A stretch of DNA of 37,513 nt from CAIOYC01 sp038327995. Lineage in GTDB: Bacteria > Pseudomonadota > Alphaproteobacteria > Caulobacterales > Caulobacteraceae. Both the position numbers and the translations under genes were made by a program. The stretch spans positions 1-37,513 of the forward strand of contig JBBQLP010000026.1 of NCBI GenBank assembly GCA_038327995.1, read 5' to 3'. Under the pieces are notes generated by a model, which worked only from the letters and a program-made list of their open reading frames with translations, was not told the DNA's origin and searched no databases. Shown one piece after another: positions 23,851-30,807 of this stretch (positions within the stretch are counted from its first letter, which is position 1; the number at the start of each line of letters is the position of its first letter).

Positions 23851-25010
23851 CCGAACCGCCCGGCACGGCGCCGCCGCTCGGCGTCTATATCCACTGGCCT
23901 TATTGCGCGCGCATCTGTCCGTACTGCGATTTCAACGTGGTCAGGGCTCGGGGTAGGGCAGACGAAGAGGCGGCGCTCGTCTCCGCTATCGCTGAGGATA
24001 TGCGCGCCCAGGCGTCGATGATCGGGGCCCGCACCCTGGTGTCTATCTTTTTCGGCGGCGGCACGCCCTCGCTGATGAGCCCGGACGCGGTTGCGGACCT
24101 GATCGCCCTCGCCCGCTCGCTCTGGCCAACCGGCGGCCCGGTGGAGGTCTCGCTGGAAGCCAACCCCACCGATGCGGAAACGGGCCGGTTCCGGGCCTTC
24201 GCCGAGGCGGGGGTCCAGCGCCTTTCGCTCGGGGTGCAGGCCTTCGACGACGCCAGTCTCACCTTTCTCGGGCGCAATCATGGGGCCGATGAGGCGCTGC
24301 GGGCGGCGGGAACAGCGGCGCGCATCTTTCCTCGCCTGTCGCTCGATCTGATCTACGCCCTGCCCGGCCAAACCGATGCGGCGTGGATCAAGACCCTGAA
24401 CCAGGCCGCCGACCTCGGCGCCGAGCACCTCTCGCCCTATCAACTGACCATCGAAACGGGCACGCCGTTCGACCGGGCGGTGCGGCGCGGACGCATCGTG
24501 CTGCAGGACGACGAGGGCGGCGCGCGGCTCTACGAGACGACGCAGGAGACGCTGGAGGGGCTGGGCTATGAAGCCTACGAGGTCTCCAACCATGCGCGAA
24601 GGGCAGGAGCTAGGGCGCGGCACAACCTCGTCTACTGGCGCGGCGAGGACTATGTGGGCGTCGGCCCCGGCGCGCATGGACGACTGACCCGCCCCGACGG
24701 CGTTCGCCTGGCGAGCGAGGCCGAAGCCCGCATAACGGCCTATATCGAGCGGGTGCAGGAGACCGGCCTCGGCGCGACGTTCGAGGCGCTCACCCCCGCG
24801 CAAGCTGCCGAAGAGCGGGTGCTGATGGGGCTTAGAACGGTGGAGGGGATACATCCGTATTCGATAGAAACCCTCCGCCTTCCGCCCCTGAACGACCTGG
24901 TGGCGGACGGATTATTGGCTATCTCGGATGACCGTATCGTCGCCACCCCGCGCGGACGGCTGGTGCTGGATCGCCTCACCGGCGAGTTGATAGGTCGTGC
25001 TCAATGTTGA
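23847..25010 (+). CDS. hemW: Radical SAM heme chaperone HemW
   Basis: A 387-residue radical SAM protein with the HemW pattern: YIHWPYCARICPYCDF carries the CxxxCxxC cluster ligands, and FFGGGTPSLM follows. HemW binds heme and is thought to deliver it to membrane cytochromes; it is not a coproporphyrinogen oxidase, though often so labelled. Further blocks are RLSLGVQAFDD, SLDLIYALPGQT and the C-terminal HemN-like domain. The start is TTG at 23847, overlapping the rdgB stop as TTGA, so translation is coupled. Confidence 0.92.
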   Translation: MTEPPGTAPPLGVYIHWPYCARICPYCDFNVVRARGRADEEAALVSAIAEDMRAQASMIGARTLVSIFFGGGTPSLMSPDAVADLIALARSLWPTGGPVEVSLEANPTDAETGRFRAFAEAGVQRLSLGVQAFDDASLTFLGRNHGADEALRAAGTAARIFPRLSLDLIYALPGQTDAAWIKTLNQAADLGAEHLSPYQLTIETGTPFDRAVRRGRIVLQDDEGGARLYETTQETLEGLGYEAYEVSNHARRAGARARHNLVYWRGEDYVGVGPGAHGRLTRPDGVRLASEAEARITAYIERVQETGLGATFEALTPAQAAEERVLMGLRTVEGIHPYSIETLRLPPLNDLVADGLLAISDDRIVATPRGRLVLDRLTGELIGRAQC

Positions 25011-25071
25011 TCCCGGCCACCAGGCTCTGAAACCCCTTCCCCAAACCGGCGCGACCTGTTGAAACTCACCT

Positions 25072-25956
25072 ATGAGCCGCACGCCGATACCGCCTGAAGC
25101 CCACCGCGACGCGACGCCGCTCGCTACGCTGGAGCCAGGGCTTTATGTGGTGGCGACCCCCATCGGCAATCTGCGCGACCTCACCCTGCGCGCGCTCGAC
25201 GTCTTGCGCCGGGCTGATCTCGTGCTGGCCGAAGACACCCGCGTTTCGGCCAAGCTCCTGTCGGCCTACGACATCAAGGTGAGGGTGGAGCGCTACGACG
25301 ACCACGCTGATGAGGCGCGCACGGAACAGGTCCTGCGCAAGCTTGCCGAGGGCGCGCGCATTGCTCTGGTATCGGATGCGGGCACGCCTTTGGTGTCGGA
25401 CCCCGGTTATCGGCTGGTGAAGGCGGCGAGCGAGCGGCGTCTGCCGGTCATCCCCCTTCCGGGCGCCTCGGCGCTCTTGGCGGCGCTCAGCATCTCGGGC
25501 CTGCCCACCGACCGCTTCCTGTTCGCAGGGTTTGCGCCCAACAAGTCCGCCGCGAGACGGACCTTCTTCGCCGAACTGGCCCCGGTGCGCGCCACGCTGG
25601 TCTTCTACGAGACCGGCCCACGCCTCGTCGAAAGCCTCACAGATATGGCGTCGGAGTTCGGCGACCGGGCCGCCGCCGTGGCGCGTGAACTCACCAAACT
25701 GCACGAAACCTGCGTGAGGGGTTCGCTTCTCACCCTCGCCGCCGATCCCCTGCTGCAGGACCCGCGCGGCGAGATCGTGGTGGTCGTCGGCCCCGGCGAG
25801 ACGGCTGTCGCCACACCCGAAGACGCCGACCGTGCCCTCCATGAGGCCCTCGCTCGCGAAAGTCCCGCCGCCGCCGCTGCCGAGGTGGCCCGCGCCCTCG
25901 GCCTCAATCGCCGGGATCTTTACCGGCGGGCGCTCGAACTTAAGGCGATGGCGTGA
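25072..25956 (+). CDS. rsmI: 16S rRNA 2'-O-ribose C1402 methyltransferase
   Basis: A 294-residue SAM-dependent methyltransferase of the tetrapyrrole-methylase fold that modifies C1402 in the ribosomal decoding centre. The family blocks are LYVVATPIGNLRDLTLRALDVL, LAEDTRVSAKLL, ALVSDAGTPLVSDPG and RFLFAGFAP. A C-terminal helical part ends LNRRDLYRRALELK. The stop overlaps the yraN start as GTGA. Confidence 0.95.
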   Translation: MSRTPIPPEAHRDATPLATLEPGLYVVATPIGNLRDLTLRALDVLRRADLVLAEDTRVSAKLLSAYDIKVRVERYDDHADEARTEQVLRKLAEGARIALVSDAGTPLVSDPGYRLVKAASERRLPVIPLPGASALLAALSISGLPTDRFLFAGFAPNKSAARRTFFAELAPVRATLVFYETGPRLVESLTDMASEFGDRAAAVARELTKLHETCVRGSLLTLAADPLLQDPRGEIVVVVGPGETAVATPEDADRALHEALARESPAAAAAEVARALGLNRRDLYRRALELKAMA

Positions 25957-26360
25957 GGAGCACTGCGCCCATCCGGCCGTCCCTCCGAAAACAAGCGCGC
26001 GGGGCCAAGGCCCGGCGCGATGGACTGGGCGCCGAAATCTTCGCCGCACTCTGGCTGATGGCCAGGGGCTGGCGGGTGCTGGGGATGCGACTAAAGACGC
26101 CGCTCGGTGAGATCGACCTTCTGGCGCGGCGGGGCGCGGTGCTGGCGGTGGTGGAGGTCAAGCGGCGGCGCACGCTTGACGAGGCGCTGGGCGCAGTCAG
26201 CCTCGCGCAAAGGGGACGGCTAAGGCGGGCGGGCGAAACACTGGCCGCGCGGCGGGCTGATCTGAAGGGGCTCTCGGTGCGGCTTGATCTTTTGGCCATC
26301 GGCGCTGGCGGCTGGCCTCGTCATGTTCCCAACGCCTGGCCGCAGGATGGCGGCGCATGA
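25953..26360 (+). CDS. yraN: YraN/UPF0102 nuclease-fold protein
   Basis: A 135-residue protein with the restriction-endonuclease-like core: GWRVLGMRLKTPLGEIDLLARRG then AVVEVKRR, giving the E-x-D...E-V-K metal pattern. Homologues are predicted Holliday-junction-resolvase-like nucleases of unclear function. The GTG start at 25953 overlaps the rsmI stop, and its own TGA overlaps the start of the following gene, so three genes are translated as a coupled string. The rsmI-yraN pairing is conserved in many proteobacteria. Confidence 0.92.
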   Translation: MRSTAPIRPSLRKQARGAKARRDGLGAEIFAALWLMARGWRVLGMRLKTPLGEIDLLARRGAVLAVVEVKRRRTLDEALGAVSLAQRGRLRRAGETLAARRADLKGLSVRLDLLAIGAGGWPRHVPNAWPQDGGA

Positions 26361-27172
26361 CCCGGGAGGAGGCGGAACGGTCGCTGGGTGCGCAGGGGGC
26401 GGCCGAGGACGACCGCTTTCCCCTGTTCGAGGCGGCCTTGCACTGCGCGCTACACGAAAACCCGGCGCGCGATCCCGAACCCGCCCGCGCCCTCTGCGCC
26501 GAGGCTGCGGCGCGGTTGAAGGAGCGATTGAAAAGCGAGCGCCCCGAGGATGCGATCTGCGAGGCGCTGGGCGCTGACATGGGGTTGAACGGCGACCATC
26601 TGACCTACGACGATCCCGCCAACGCCGACCTGATCTCGGTTTGCGAACGGAGGAAGGGACTGCCCGTGGCCCTGGGAGTGCTCTATCTGGAGGCCGGGCG
26701 GCGATGCGGTCTTGATCTCTGCGGGGTGGATTTTCCGGGCCACTTTTTGCTGCGGATCGAAACCAATCAGGGGCCGATCGCGCTGGATCCCTTTCTCGGC
26801 GGGCGGGTTGTGATGCCGTCGGAACTGACCCAGCGGGCCTTCGCCGCAGGCCTGACGCCCGACGTGGCCGACCGGATCGATGTGCTGATGCGCCCGGCCA
26901 AGGATCGACTGGTGGTGCTGCGGTTACAAAACAACATCTTCGCCAGGGCCGTCCGTGCCGGAGATTGGGCGCGGGCCGAACGCTCGGCCCTTCGCCGGGC
27001 CTTGCTCGACCCCAAAGATCACCGCCCCTGGCTCGACGTCGCCGCCGCTCGCGAGGGGCAGGGTGCGCTGACCGGGGCGCTGGAGGCCCTGGGTCGGGCG
27101 CAGACCCTCGATGGCGGCGCCGCCCTGACCGCCCGTGCGGCGCGGGAACGCGTGCGGATGCAGTTGAACTGA
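26357..27172 (+). CDS. SirB1-family transglutaminase-like protein
   Basis: A 271-residue protein with the SirB1/transglutaminase-like core: NADLISVCERRKGLPVALGVLYLEAGRRCGLDLCGVDFPGHFLLR, in which the Cys and His of a papain-like fold seem altered, so catalysis is doubtful. IALDPFLGGRVV follows. The C-terminal third is TPR-like and Ala-rich (RAVRAGDWARAERSALRRALLDP). Its ATG overlaps the yraN stop by 4 nt. The function is unknown. The family has been named after Salmonella SirB1 but that link is weak. Confidence 0.85.
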   Translation: MTREEAERSLGAQGAAEDDRFPLFEAALHCALHENPARDPEPARALCAEAAARLKERLKSERPEDAICEALGADMGLNGDHLTYDDPANADLISVCERRKGLPVALGVLYLEAGRRCGLDLCGVDFPGHFLLRIETNQGPIALDPFLGGRVVMPSELTQRAFAAGLTPDVADRIDVLMRPAKDRLVVLRLQNNIFARAVRAGDWARAERSALRRALLDPKDHRPWLDVAAAREGQGALTGALEALGRAQTLDGGAALTARAARERVRMQLN

Positions 27173-27258
27173 GGGCGTGCAGCCCCTCCGCTCTGGTTCC
27201 CGCAGCAGCGTGACTATATGCAGGGCCGCCCACTGACGTTCCATCCCCGCGAGGTCCC

Positions 27259-28206
27259 ATGTCCCTGAAGGTCGCCATCCAGATGGACCCGATCCATGCG
27301 GTCGATCCCGACGTGGACACCACCGTGATGATGGCGCTCTCGGCGCAAGCACGGGGACATAAACTGTGGTGGTATGCGCCTCAGTCGCTAGCGTTGGAGG
27401 ATGGTCGCCTCACCGCCCGCGCCCGCACGCTGGAGGTGCGGCCCATCCAGGGCGACCACTACACCCACGGCGAGGAAGCGCTCGTTGATCTGGCGGGGAT
27501 GGACGTGGTGCTGATGCGCCAGGATCCGCCTTTCGACCTCGCCTACATCACCGCTACCCATATGCTGGAGCATATCCATCCGGGTACGCTTGTGGTCAAC
27601 GACCCGACGGAGGTGCGCAACGCGCCGGAGAAGCTGTTCGTCACCCACTTCAAGGGACTTCAGCCGCCGACCCTGATCACCCGCGATCTTGACGCGATTC
27701 AGGACTTCCGTGCGCGCTATCCCGACATGATCCTGAAACCCCTTTACGGGAACGGCGGCTCGGGAGTGGCGCGGCTGAAGCCGGATGATCCCAATCTCGA
27801 CGCCATGCTTGAGCTCCATTTCGCTGCGGGGCGCGAGCCGGTGATTTGTCAGGCTTTTCTTCCCGATGTGAAGAACGGAGATAAGCGCATCCTATTGATC
27901 GACGGCGAGCCCGTCGGCGCCATCAACCGGGTGCCCAAAGAGGGACAGGTGCGCTCGAACCTTCACGTGGGCGGCAAGGCCGAGGCGGTGGATCTGACCA
28001 AACGCGACCGGGAAATCTGCGCCATCATGGGGCCGGACCTGAAACGGCGAGGCCTGATCTTCGTCGGCATCGACGTGATCGGCGACTACTGCACCGAGAT
28101 CAACGTCACCTCTCCCACAGGCGCGCAGCAGCTCAAACGGTTTGGCGGGTCCGACGCCACCGCTCTGATGTGGGACCGGATAGAGGCCATTCGCGCGGCT
28201 CGCTAG
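27259..28206 (+). CDS. gshB: Glutathione synthetase
   Basis: A 315-residue ATP-grasp ligase that joins gamma-glutamylcysteine and glycine. The opening VAIQMDPIHAVDPDVDTT is typical, as are MRQDPPFDLAYITATHMLE, LKPLYGNGGSGV (phosphate loop), VICQAFLPDVKNGDKRILLIDGEPVGAINR and INVTSPTGAQQL. The ATG at 27259 follows CGCGAGG. Before the IS insertion it would have been separated from comM by only about 125 bp. Confidence 0.96.
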   Translation: MSLKVAIQMDPIHAVDPDVDTTVMMALSAQARGHKLWWYAPQSLALEDGRLTARARTLEVRPIQGDHYTHGEEALVDLAGMDVVLMRQDPPFDLAYITATHMLEHIHPGTLVVNDPTEVRNAPEKLFVTHFKGLQPPTLITRDLDAIQDFRARYPDMILKPLYGNGGSGVARLKPDDPNLDAMLELHFAAGREPVICQAFLPDVKNGDKRILLIDGEPVGAINRVPKEGQVRSNLHVGGKAEAVDLTKRDREICAIMGPDLKRRGLIFVGIDVIGDYCTEINVTSPTGAQQLKRFGGSDATALMWDRIEAIRAAR

Positions 28207-28221
28207 GAGGGCAGGACTCCT
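28205..28221 (+). terminator. Possible terminator after gshB
   Basis: AGGAG at 28205-28209 and CTCCT at 28217-28221 can pair, followed by a T-rich stretch TTTCGTTCCGTTTTGTT. The stem is short, so this is a weak candidate. It overlaps the gshB stop codon. Confidence 0.35.
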
Positions 28222-28277
28222 TTCGTTCCGTTTTGTTAACCATGTCACAAACCGGGCAGTTCTACTTTTGTTCTTGA

Positions 28278-28285
28278 CGACATGA
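28278..28285. repeat. Target site duplication, left copy (CGACATGA)
   Basis: The 8 bp immediately outside the left terminal repeat are CGACATGA, identical to the 8 bp outside the right end. Eight base pairs is the duplication length known for IS1595-family insertions. Confidence 0.95.
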
Positions 28286-28302
28286 GGCAATTATATACTT
28301 GA
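28286..28302 (+). repeat. Left terminal inverted repeat
   Basis: GGCAATTATATACTTGA, the exact reverse complement of 30738-30754. Confidence 0.95.
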
Positions 28303-28663
28303 GAGAACGGACGTGAAAGAGCAGGGTGATTCGGGGCAGGCCGGTGAAATAACCCACAGCGTTCTGAGGGGCTGATTTCGTTTAAGGGTGCAGAAACCTG
28401 AGAACGTGGATACCGTTCACAAGTGCAATGAAGCCCCGACGGCAGCTTCACCAGCACTCGTAGTTTTGAGTAGCGCCAACACCTGAGCTTCGCAGGGCCC
28501 ATTGAAGCAGTGAACTACGGGGGCGGGTTTCCGAGGCCCGCCCCCAAGTCCACCCGTCGGTCTGAGGTGCAGCAGCACCCAACGCCGATTCGGCCCGTGA
28601 TTTGGGTGCGATAAAGAGGAATCTCGGACATATCCTCAGGTATGTTGTCGAGTGTGGATCGAT
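28303..28663. other. Non-coding left arm of the IS with GC-rich hairpin
   Basis: No convincing gene. At 28519-28527 GGGGGCGGG pairs perfectly with CCCGCCCCC at 28537-28545 across a 9-nt loop. There is no T-run beyond it, so it is not a classical terminator. It might protect against read-through into the cargo genes or fold in an RNA. An antisense open frame here (28448-28759) lacks domain or ribosome site. Confidence 0.6.
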
Positions 28664-28855
28664 ATGACCGACAAACCGACGCCCAAAGACGAGCCAGGCA
28701 TCGAAGAACGCTTTGAGCGCGGTATCGCCAAAGCGCTCAAGACATCGCCCAAGCCTCACAAGCCCAAGGCTGCGCCTACCAGACGTAAACTAGGGTGCTT
28801 CGCAGGCGTGCCAACAATAGACGGTTGGATCAATCACCTCGAACAGCACCCTTAA
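28664..28855 (+). CDS. Small Lys/Pro-rich protein, IS passenger
   Basis: A 63-residue product beginning MTDKPTPKDEPGIEERFERGIAKALK, then TSPKPHKPKAAPTRR. Short hypothetical proteins with a FERGIxKALxTxPKPHKP core are, as I recall, frequent in alphaproteobacterial genomes, function unknown. The last 20 or so residues (from LGCFAGVP) seem unlike that core and overlap the 3' end of the toxin candidate on the other strand by 66 nt, so the true ancestral stop may have been lost. A second ATG lies four codons upstream at 28652. The ribosome site is weak. It is the only plus-strand cargo gene. Confidence 0.5.
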   Translation: MTDKPTPKDEPGIEERFERGIAKALKTSPKPHKPKAAPTRRKLGCFAGVPTIDGWINHLEQHP

Positions 28856-29080
28856 ACTTGGGTAGCGATTGGTCCGTGGCAGGACAGTGAAGCGCAGCTC
28901 GCGACCGGGAAACGCGGCACAAAGCTCTCCTTCAGAGAAGGGAATGCGCCTGAGTGACCATTCAAGGCTTTCAAGCGCTTCGTCTACAAACGGATATGTC
29001 TGGGCGAGCTTCCGAACCGAGGCTTCGTATAGCTCGGAGTGAGAGACCCGGAACCTAGAGGGTTGGGGATTCAAACGCAT
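28790..29080 (-). CDS. Putative toxin partner of the Panacea antitoxin
   Basis: A 96-residue protein starting MRLNPQPSRFRVSHSELYEASVRK and ending RVLFEVIDPTVYCWHACEAP. The central RELRFTVLPRTNRYPSLRVLFEV looks like the closing strands of a RelE/ParE-type fold, but this is only a pattern impression. It begins 26 nt inside the end of the antitoxin gene, with GAGAG just before the ATG, so the two are coupled in antitoxin-first order. A frame extending to 29215 lies inside the antitoxin gene. If not a toxin, it is an unknown small cargo protein. Confidence 0.6.
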   Translation of the reverse strand: MRLNPQPSRFRVSHSELYEASVRKLAQTYPFVDEALESLEWSLRRIPFSEGELCAAFPGRELRFTVLPRTNRYPSLRVLFEVIDPTVYCWHACEAP

Positions 29081-29609
29081 GCTCTCGTGCCGTAGCCGTG
29101 GCCCATTGGCGATCTGCCTCAGTAACCTCAGTCGGGACGAGTCGCAACGCAGTAAAGTAAGGAATGACCTCACCCAAATCGGCAGCTTCCCAAGCTGCAT
29201 TGTGACTAAACTCACTTATTTCTTTCGCACTTTTGCCGCGAACAAAATCAGCGGTTTCCTTCAAGAGTGAAACCTCGTCACTTGATAACCTACTTGCCTT
29301 AAATTCCTGCGTCGGAATATAGCTTTTCTTATAAAGTCCGAAGTATTCTTCCTCCGTAACTGTTATGCGACCTTCCGTCTCAAGCTCTTTGAGGGCGGCT
29401 GTTAAGTGTCGGGCCACTGGGCCGAATTTCTGCTTGAGATAATCCACCCCGGTCAAAGGCCGGCCTTCCCGCAAAAAATACAGCATATCGGCGAAGTAGA
29501 GAGCCTTGTGCATCTTCACATTGCCCAACTCCTCCGGGGGGCAATGTGAAGCAACCAGAAGGACCGCCTCCTTCAATTTTTCCCGATCCATTTGAACTTG
29601 AGCGGCCAC
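29055..29609 (-). CDS. Panacea (DUF4065) domain antitoxin
   Basis: A 184-residue protein with the Panacea/DUF4065 (SocA, GepA-like) core: KMHKALYFADMLYF at residues 32-45 and GRPLTGVDYLKQKFGPV at 49-65, followed by HLTAALKELETEGRI. C-terminal part includes SDEVSLLKETADFVRGKSAKEISEFSHN. Panacea domains are promiscuous antitoxin modules paired with many unrelated toxins. The start is GTG at 29609 with GGAG before it. ATG at 29591 is an alternative without a ribosome site. Codon use is noticeably AT-rich against the chromosome, a sign of transfer. The overlapping downstream gene is the likely toxin. Confidence 0.85.
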   Translation of the reverse strand: MAAQVQMDREKLKEAVLLVASHCPPEELGNVKMHKALYFADMLYFLREGRPLTGVDYLKQKFGPVARHLTAALKELETEGRITVTEEEYFGLYKKSYIPTQEFKASRLSSDEVSLLKETADFVRGKSAKEISEFSHNAAWEAADLGEVIPYFTALRLVPTEVTEADRQWATATAREHAFESPTL

Positions 29610-29750
29610 GACGGCTCCGAATCACCTTTTTACAAACCACAGGATAACACGATTGGCGCCTTGACGAATCGGAAACTTCGAGTCCGCCGACAAACGAATC
29701 AGGGTGACACGCGTCTCTGACGAAGCTTTTGGATAGCGCGCGCCTTCTGC

Positions 29751-30692
29751 TTAAGCGTGTGCGGCTTGACCAGTCCGCCGATACATCAAGCGCTTGCCTG
29801 TCGATCCCTTAAGGGCTTCGTCGGTGCGCTCGCGGTCTGAGATCAGGCGAGTGTTGTAACGGAAATCGAACTCCGCGAGGTAACGGCTCAGGTGGGCTTC
29901 TGAGACGTGGTGATAGGTGCCGATCACCCCACGCTTGAGGATCGAGAAGTAGTTTTCGACCGTGTTGCTGTGGTGAGCGATCTTCGCGGTGTAGCGGACG
30001 TATTCGCCAGCGCTGTGATCGACGGCGCTATGGGCTGCGAACTCACGCCCAACGGCGGGATAGAGGCGAGCGCCATCCGTCATGAGGTGCGAGGAACGGT
30101 GCGCGGCTTGCACGATGATCGGACGAAGGGTTTTCGAGGTGACGTTCGCGACGTGATAGCTACGGACGCGCCCGTTACGCTCGACTAGGGACACGACCGC
30201 TTCCTTTTCGCCAAACACGTCGCGGTGCTTCGCGCGCTTGTTAGAGTGCTTATTGGCTTCTTTGCCGCCCACGTAGGTCTCATCGACCTCAACGATTTTG
30301 CCGGGTCCGCCCAAGGGCTCGGGGTTCTTGATACCCATGGCTTCGCGGATGCGGTGCGCCATGAACCACGCGGACTTGTAGGTGATGTCTAGGGAGCGGT
30401 GCAGTTGATGAGCGCTCACGCCCTTCTTGCTGGACGCCATGAGCCGAAAGCCGAGCATCCACTTGGAAAGCGGAATGTGCGAGCGCTCAAAGATCGTCCC
30501 GACCGTGACAGAGAACTTCTTACGGCAGGAGCGGCAAACGCACATACCGGGACGCGTAGAAGCGCCAGCAAGACGGGTGATCGCATCGACCTCTCCACAG
30601 TGGGGGCAATACGGGCCATCGGGCCAGCGCTGCGCCTCAAGGTGAAGGCGGGCGGCTTCGTCGTCGTGAAAGATTTTGTCGGTGAGGTTCAT
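29751..30692 (-). CDS. IS1595-family (ISXO2-like) transposase
   Basis: A 313-residue DDE transposase. The N-terminal zinc ribbon has CPHC at 29-32 and CRSC at 53-56. The catalytic core shows VDETYVGGKE (D137), the second aspartate in MTDGARLYP (D206), and the third motif HSNTVENYFSILKRGVIGTYHHVS, whose acidic or amide residue closes the triad. C-terminal EFDFRYNTR is a family hallmark. AAGGGA precedes the ATG. It is intact, without frameshift, and reads away from the right end of the element. Confidence 0.95.
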   Translation of the reverse strand: MNLTDKIFHDDEAARLHLEAQRWPDGPYCPHCGEVDAITRLAGASTRPGMCVCRSCRKKFSVTVGTIFERSHIPLSKWMLGFRLMASSKKGVSAHQLHRSLDITYKSAWFMAHRIREAMGIKNPEPLGGPGKIVEVDETYVGGKEANKHSNKRAKHRDVFGEKEAVVSLVERNGRVRSYHVANVTSKTLRPIIVQAAHRSSHLMTDGARLYPAVGREFAAHSAVDHSAGEYVRYTAKIAHHSNTVENYFSILKRGVIGTYHHVSEAHLSRYLAEFDFRYNTRLISDRERTDEALKGSTGKRLMYRRTGQAAHA

Positions 30693-30737
30693 GGCGATTT
30701 CCCTTGTCCAGCAAGGTATTCCGCCGTCGCTGTTCCG

Positions 30738-30754
30738 TCAAGTATATAATTGCC
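30738..30754 (-). repeat. Right terminal inverted repeat
   Basis: TCAAGTATATAATTGCC, exact reverse complement of 28286-28302. The transposase start is 46 nt inside. Confidence 0.95.
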
Positions 30755-30762
30755 CGACATGA
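30755..30762. repeat. Target site duplication, right copy (CGACATGA)
   Basis: Identical to 28278-28285. It lies 45 bp upstream of the comM start codon. Confidence 0.95.
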
Positions 30763-30807
30763 TCGTCCTCAGTGCAGCTTGGCCTTGAAGCTGGGCAGGA
30801 GCGCTGG

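Larger units (their letters stand above)
28286..30754. mobile_element. IS1595-family insertion sequence with passenger genes
   Basis: A 2,469-bp element bounded by perfect 17-bp inverted repeats and a perfect 8-bp target duplication, containing an IS1595-type transposase at its right end, on the minus strand. Basic IS1595 members are near 1 kb. The extra length here holds a Panacea-type antitoxin gene, an overlapping toxin candidate, a small plus-strand gene and about 360 bp of non-coding DNA. The family is known to carry passenger genes in some members. The antitoxin region is visibly more AT-rich than the host. Intact ends, duplication and open reading frame suggest a recent, possibly still active insertion between gshB and comM. 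Confidence 0.93.

Noticed and set aside
28229..28240. TTAACC half-site resembling a CtrA box
   Set aside because: The second half TTAA at 7-nt spacing is missing. Single half-sites also occur near 8852 and 8923 by chance.
28448..28759. 103-residue minus-strand frame in the IS left arm
   Set aside because: No ribosome site or motif. It overlaps the hairpin and the small plus-strand gene.
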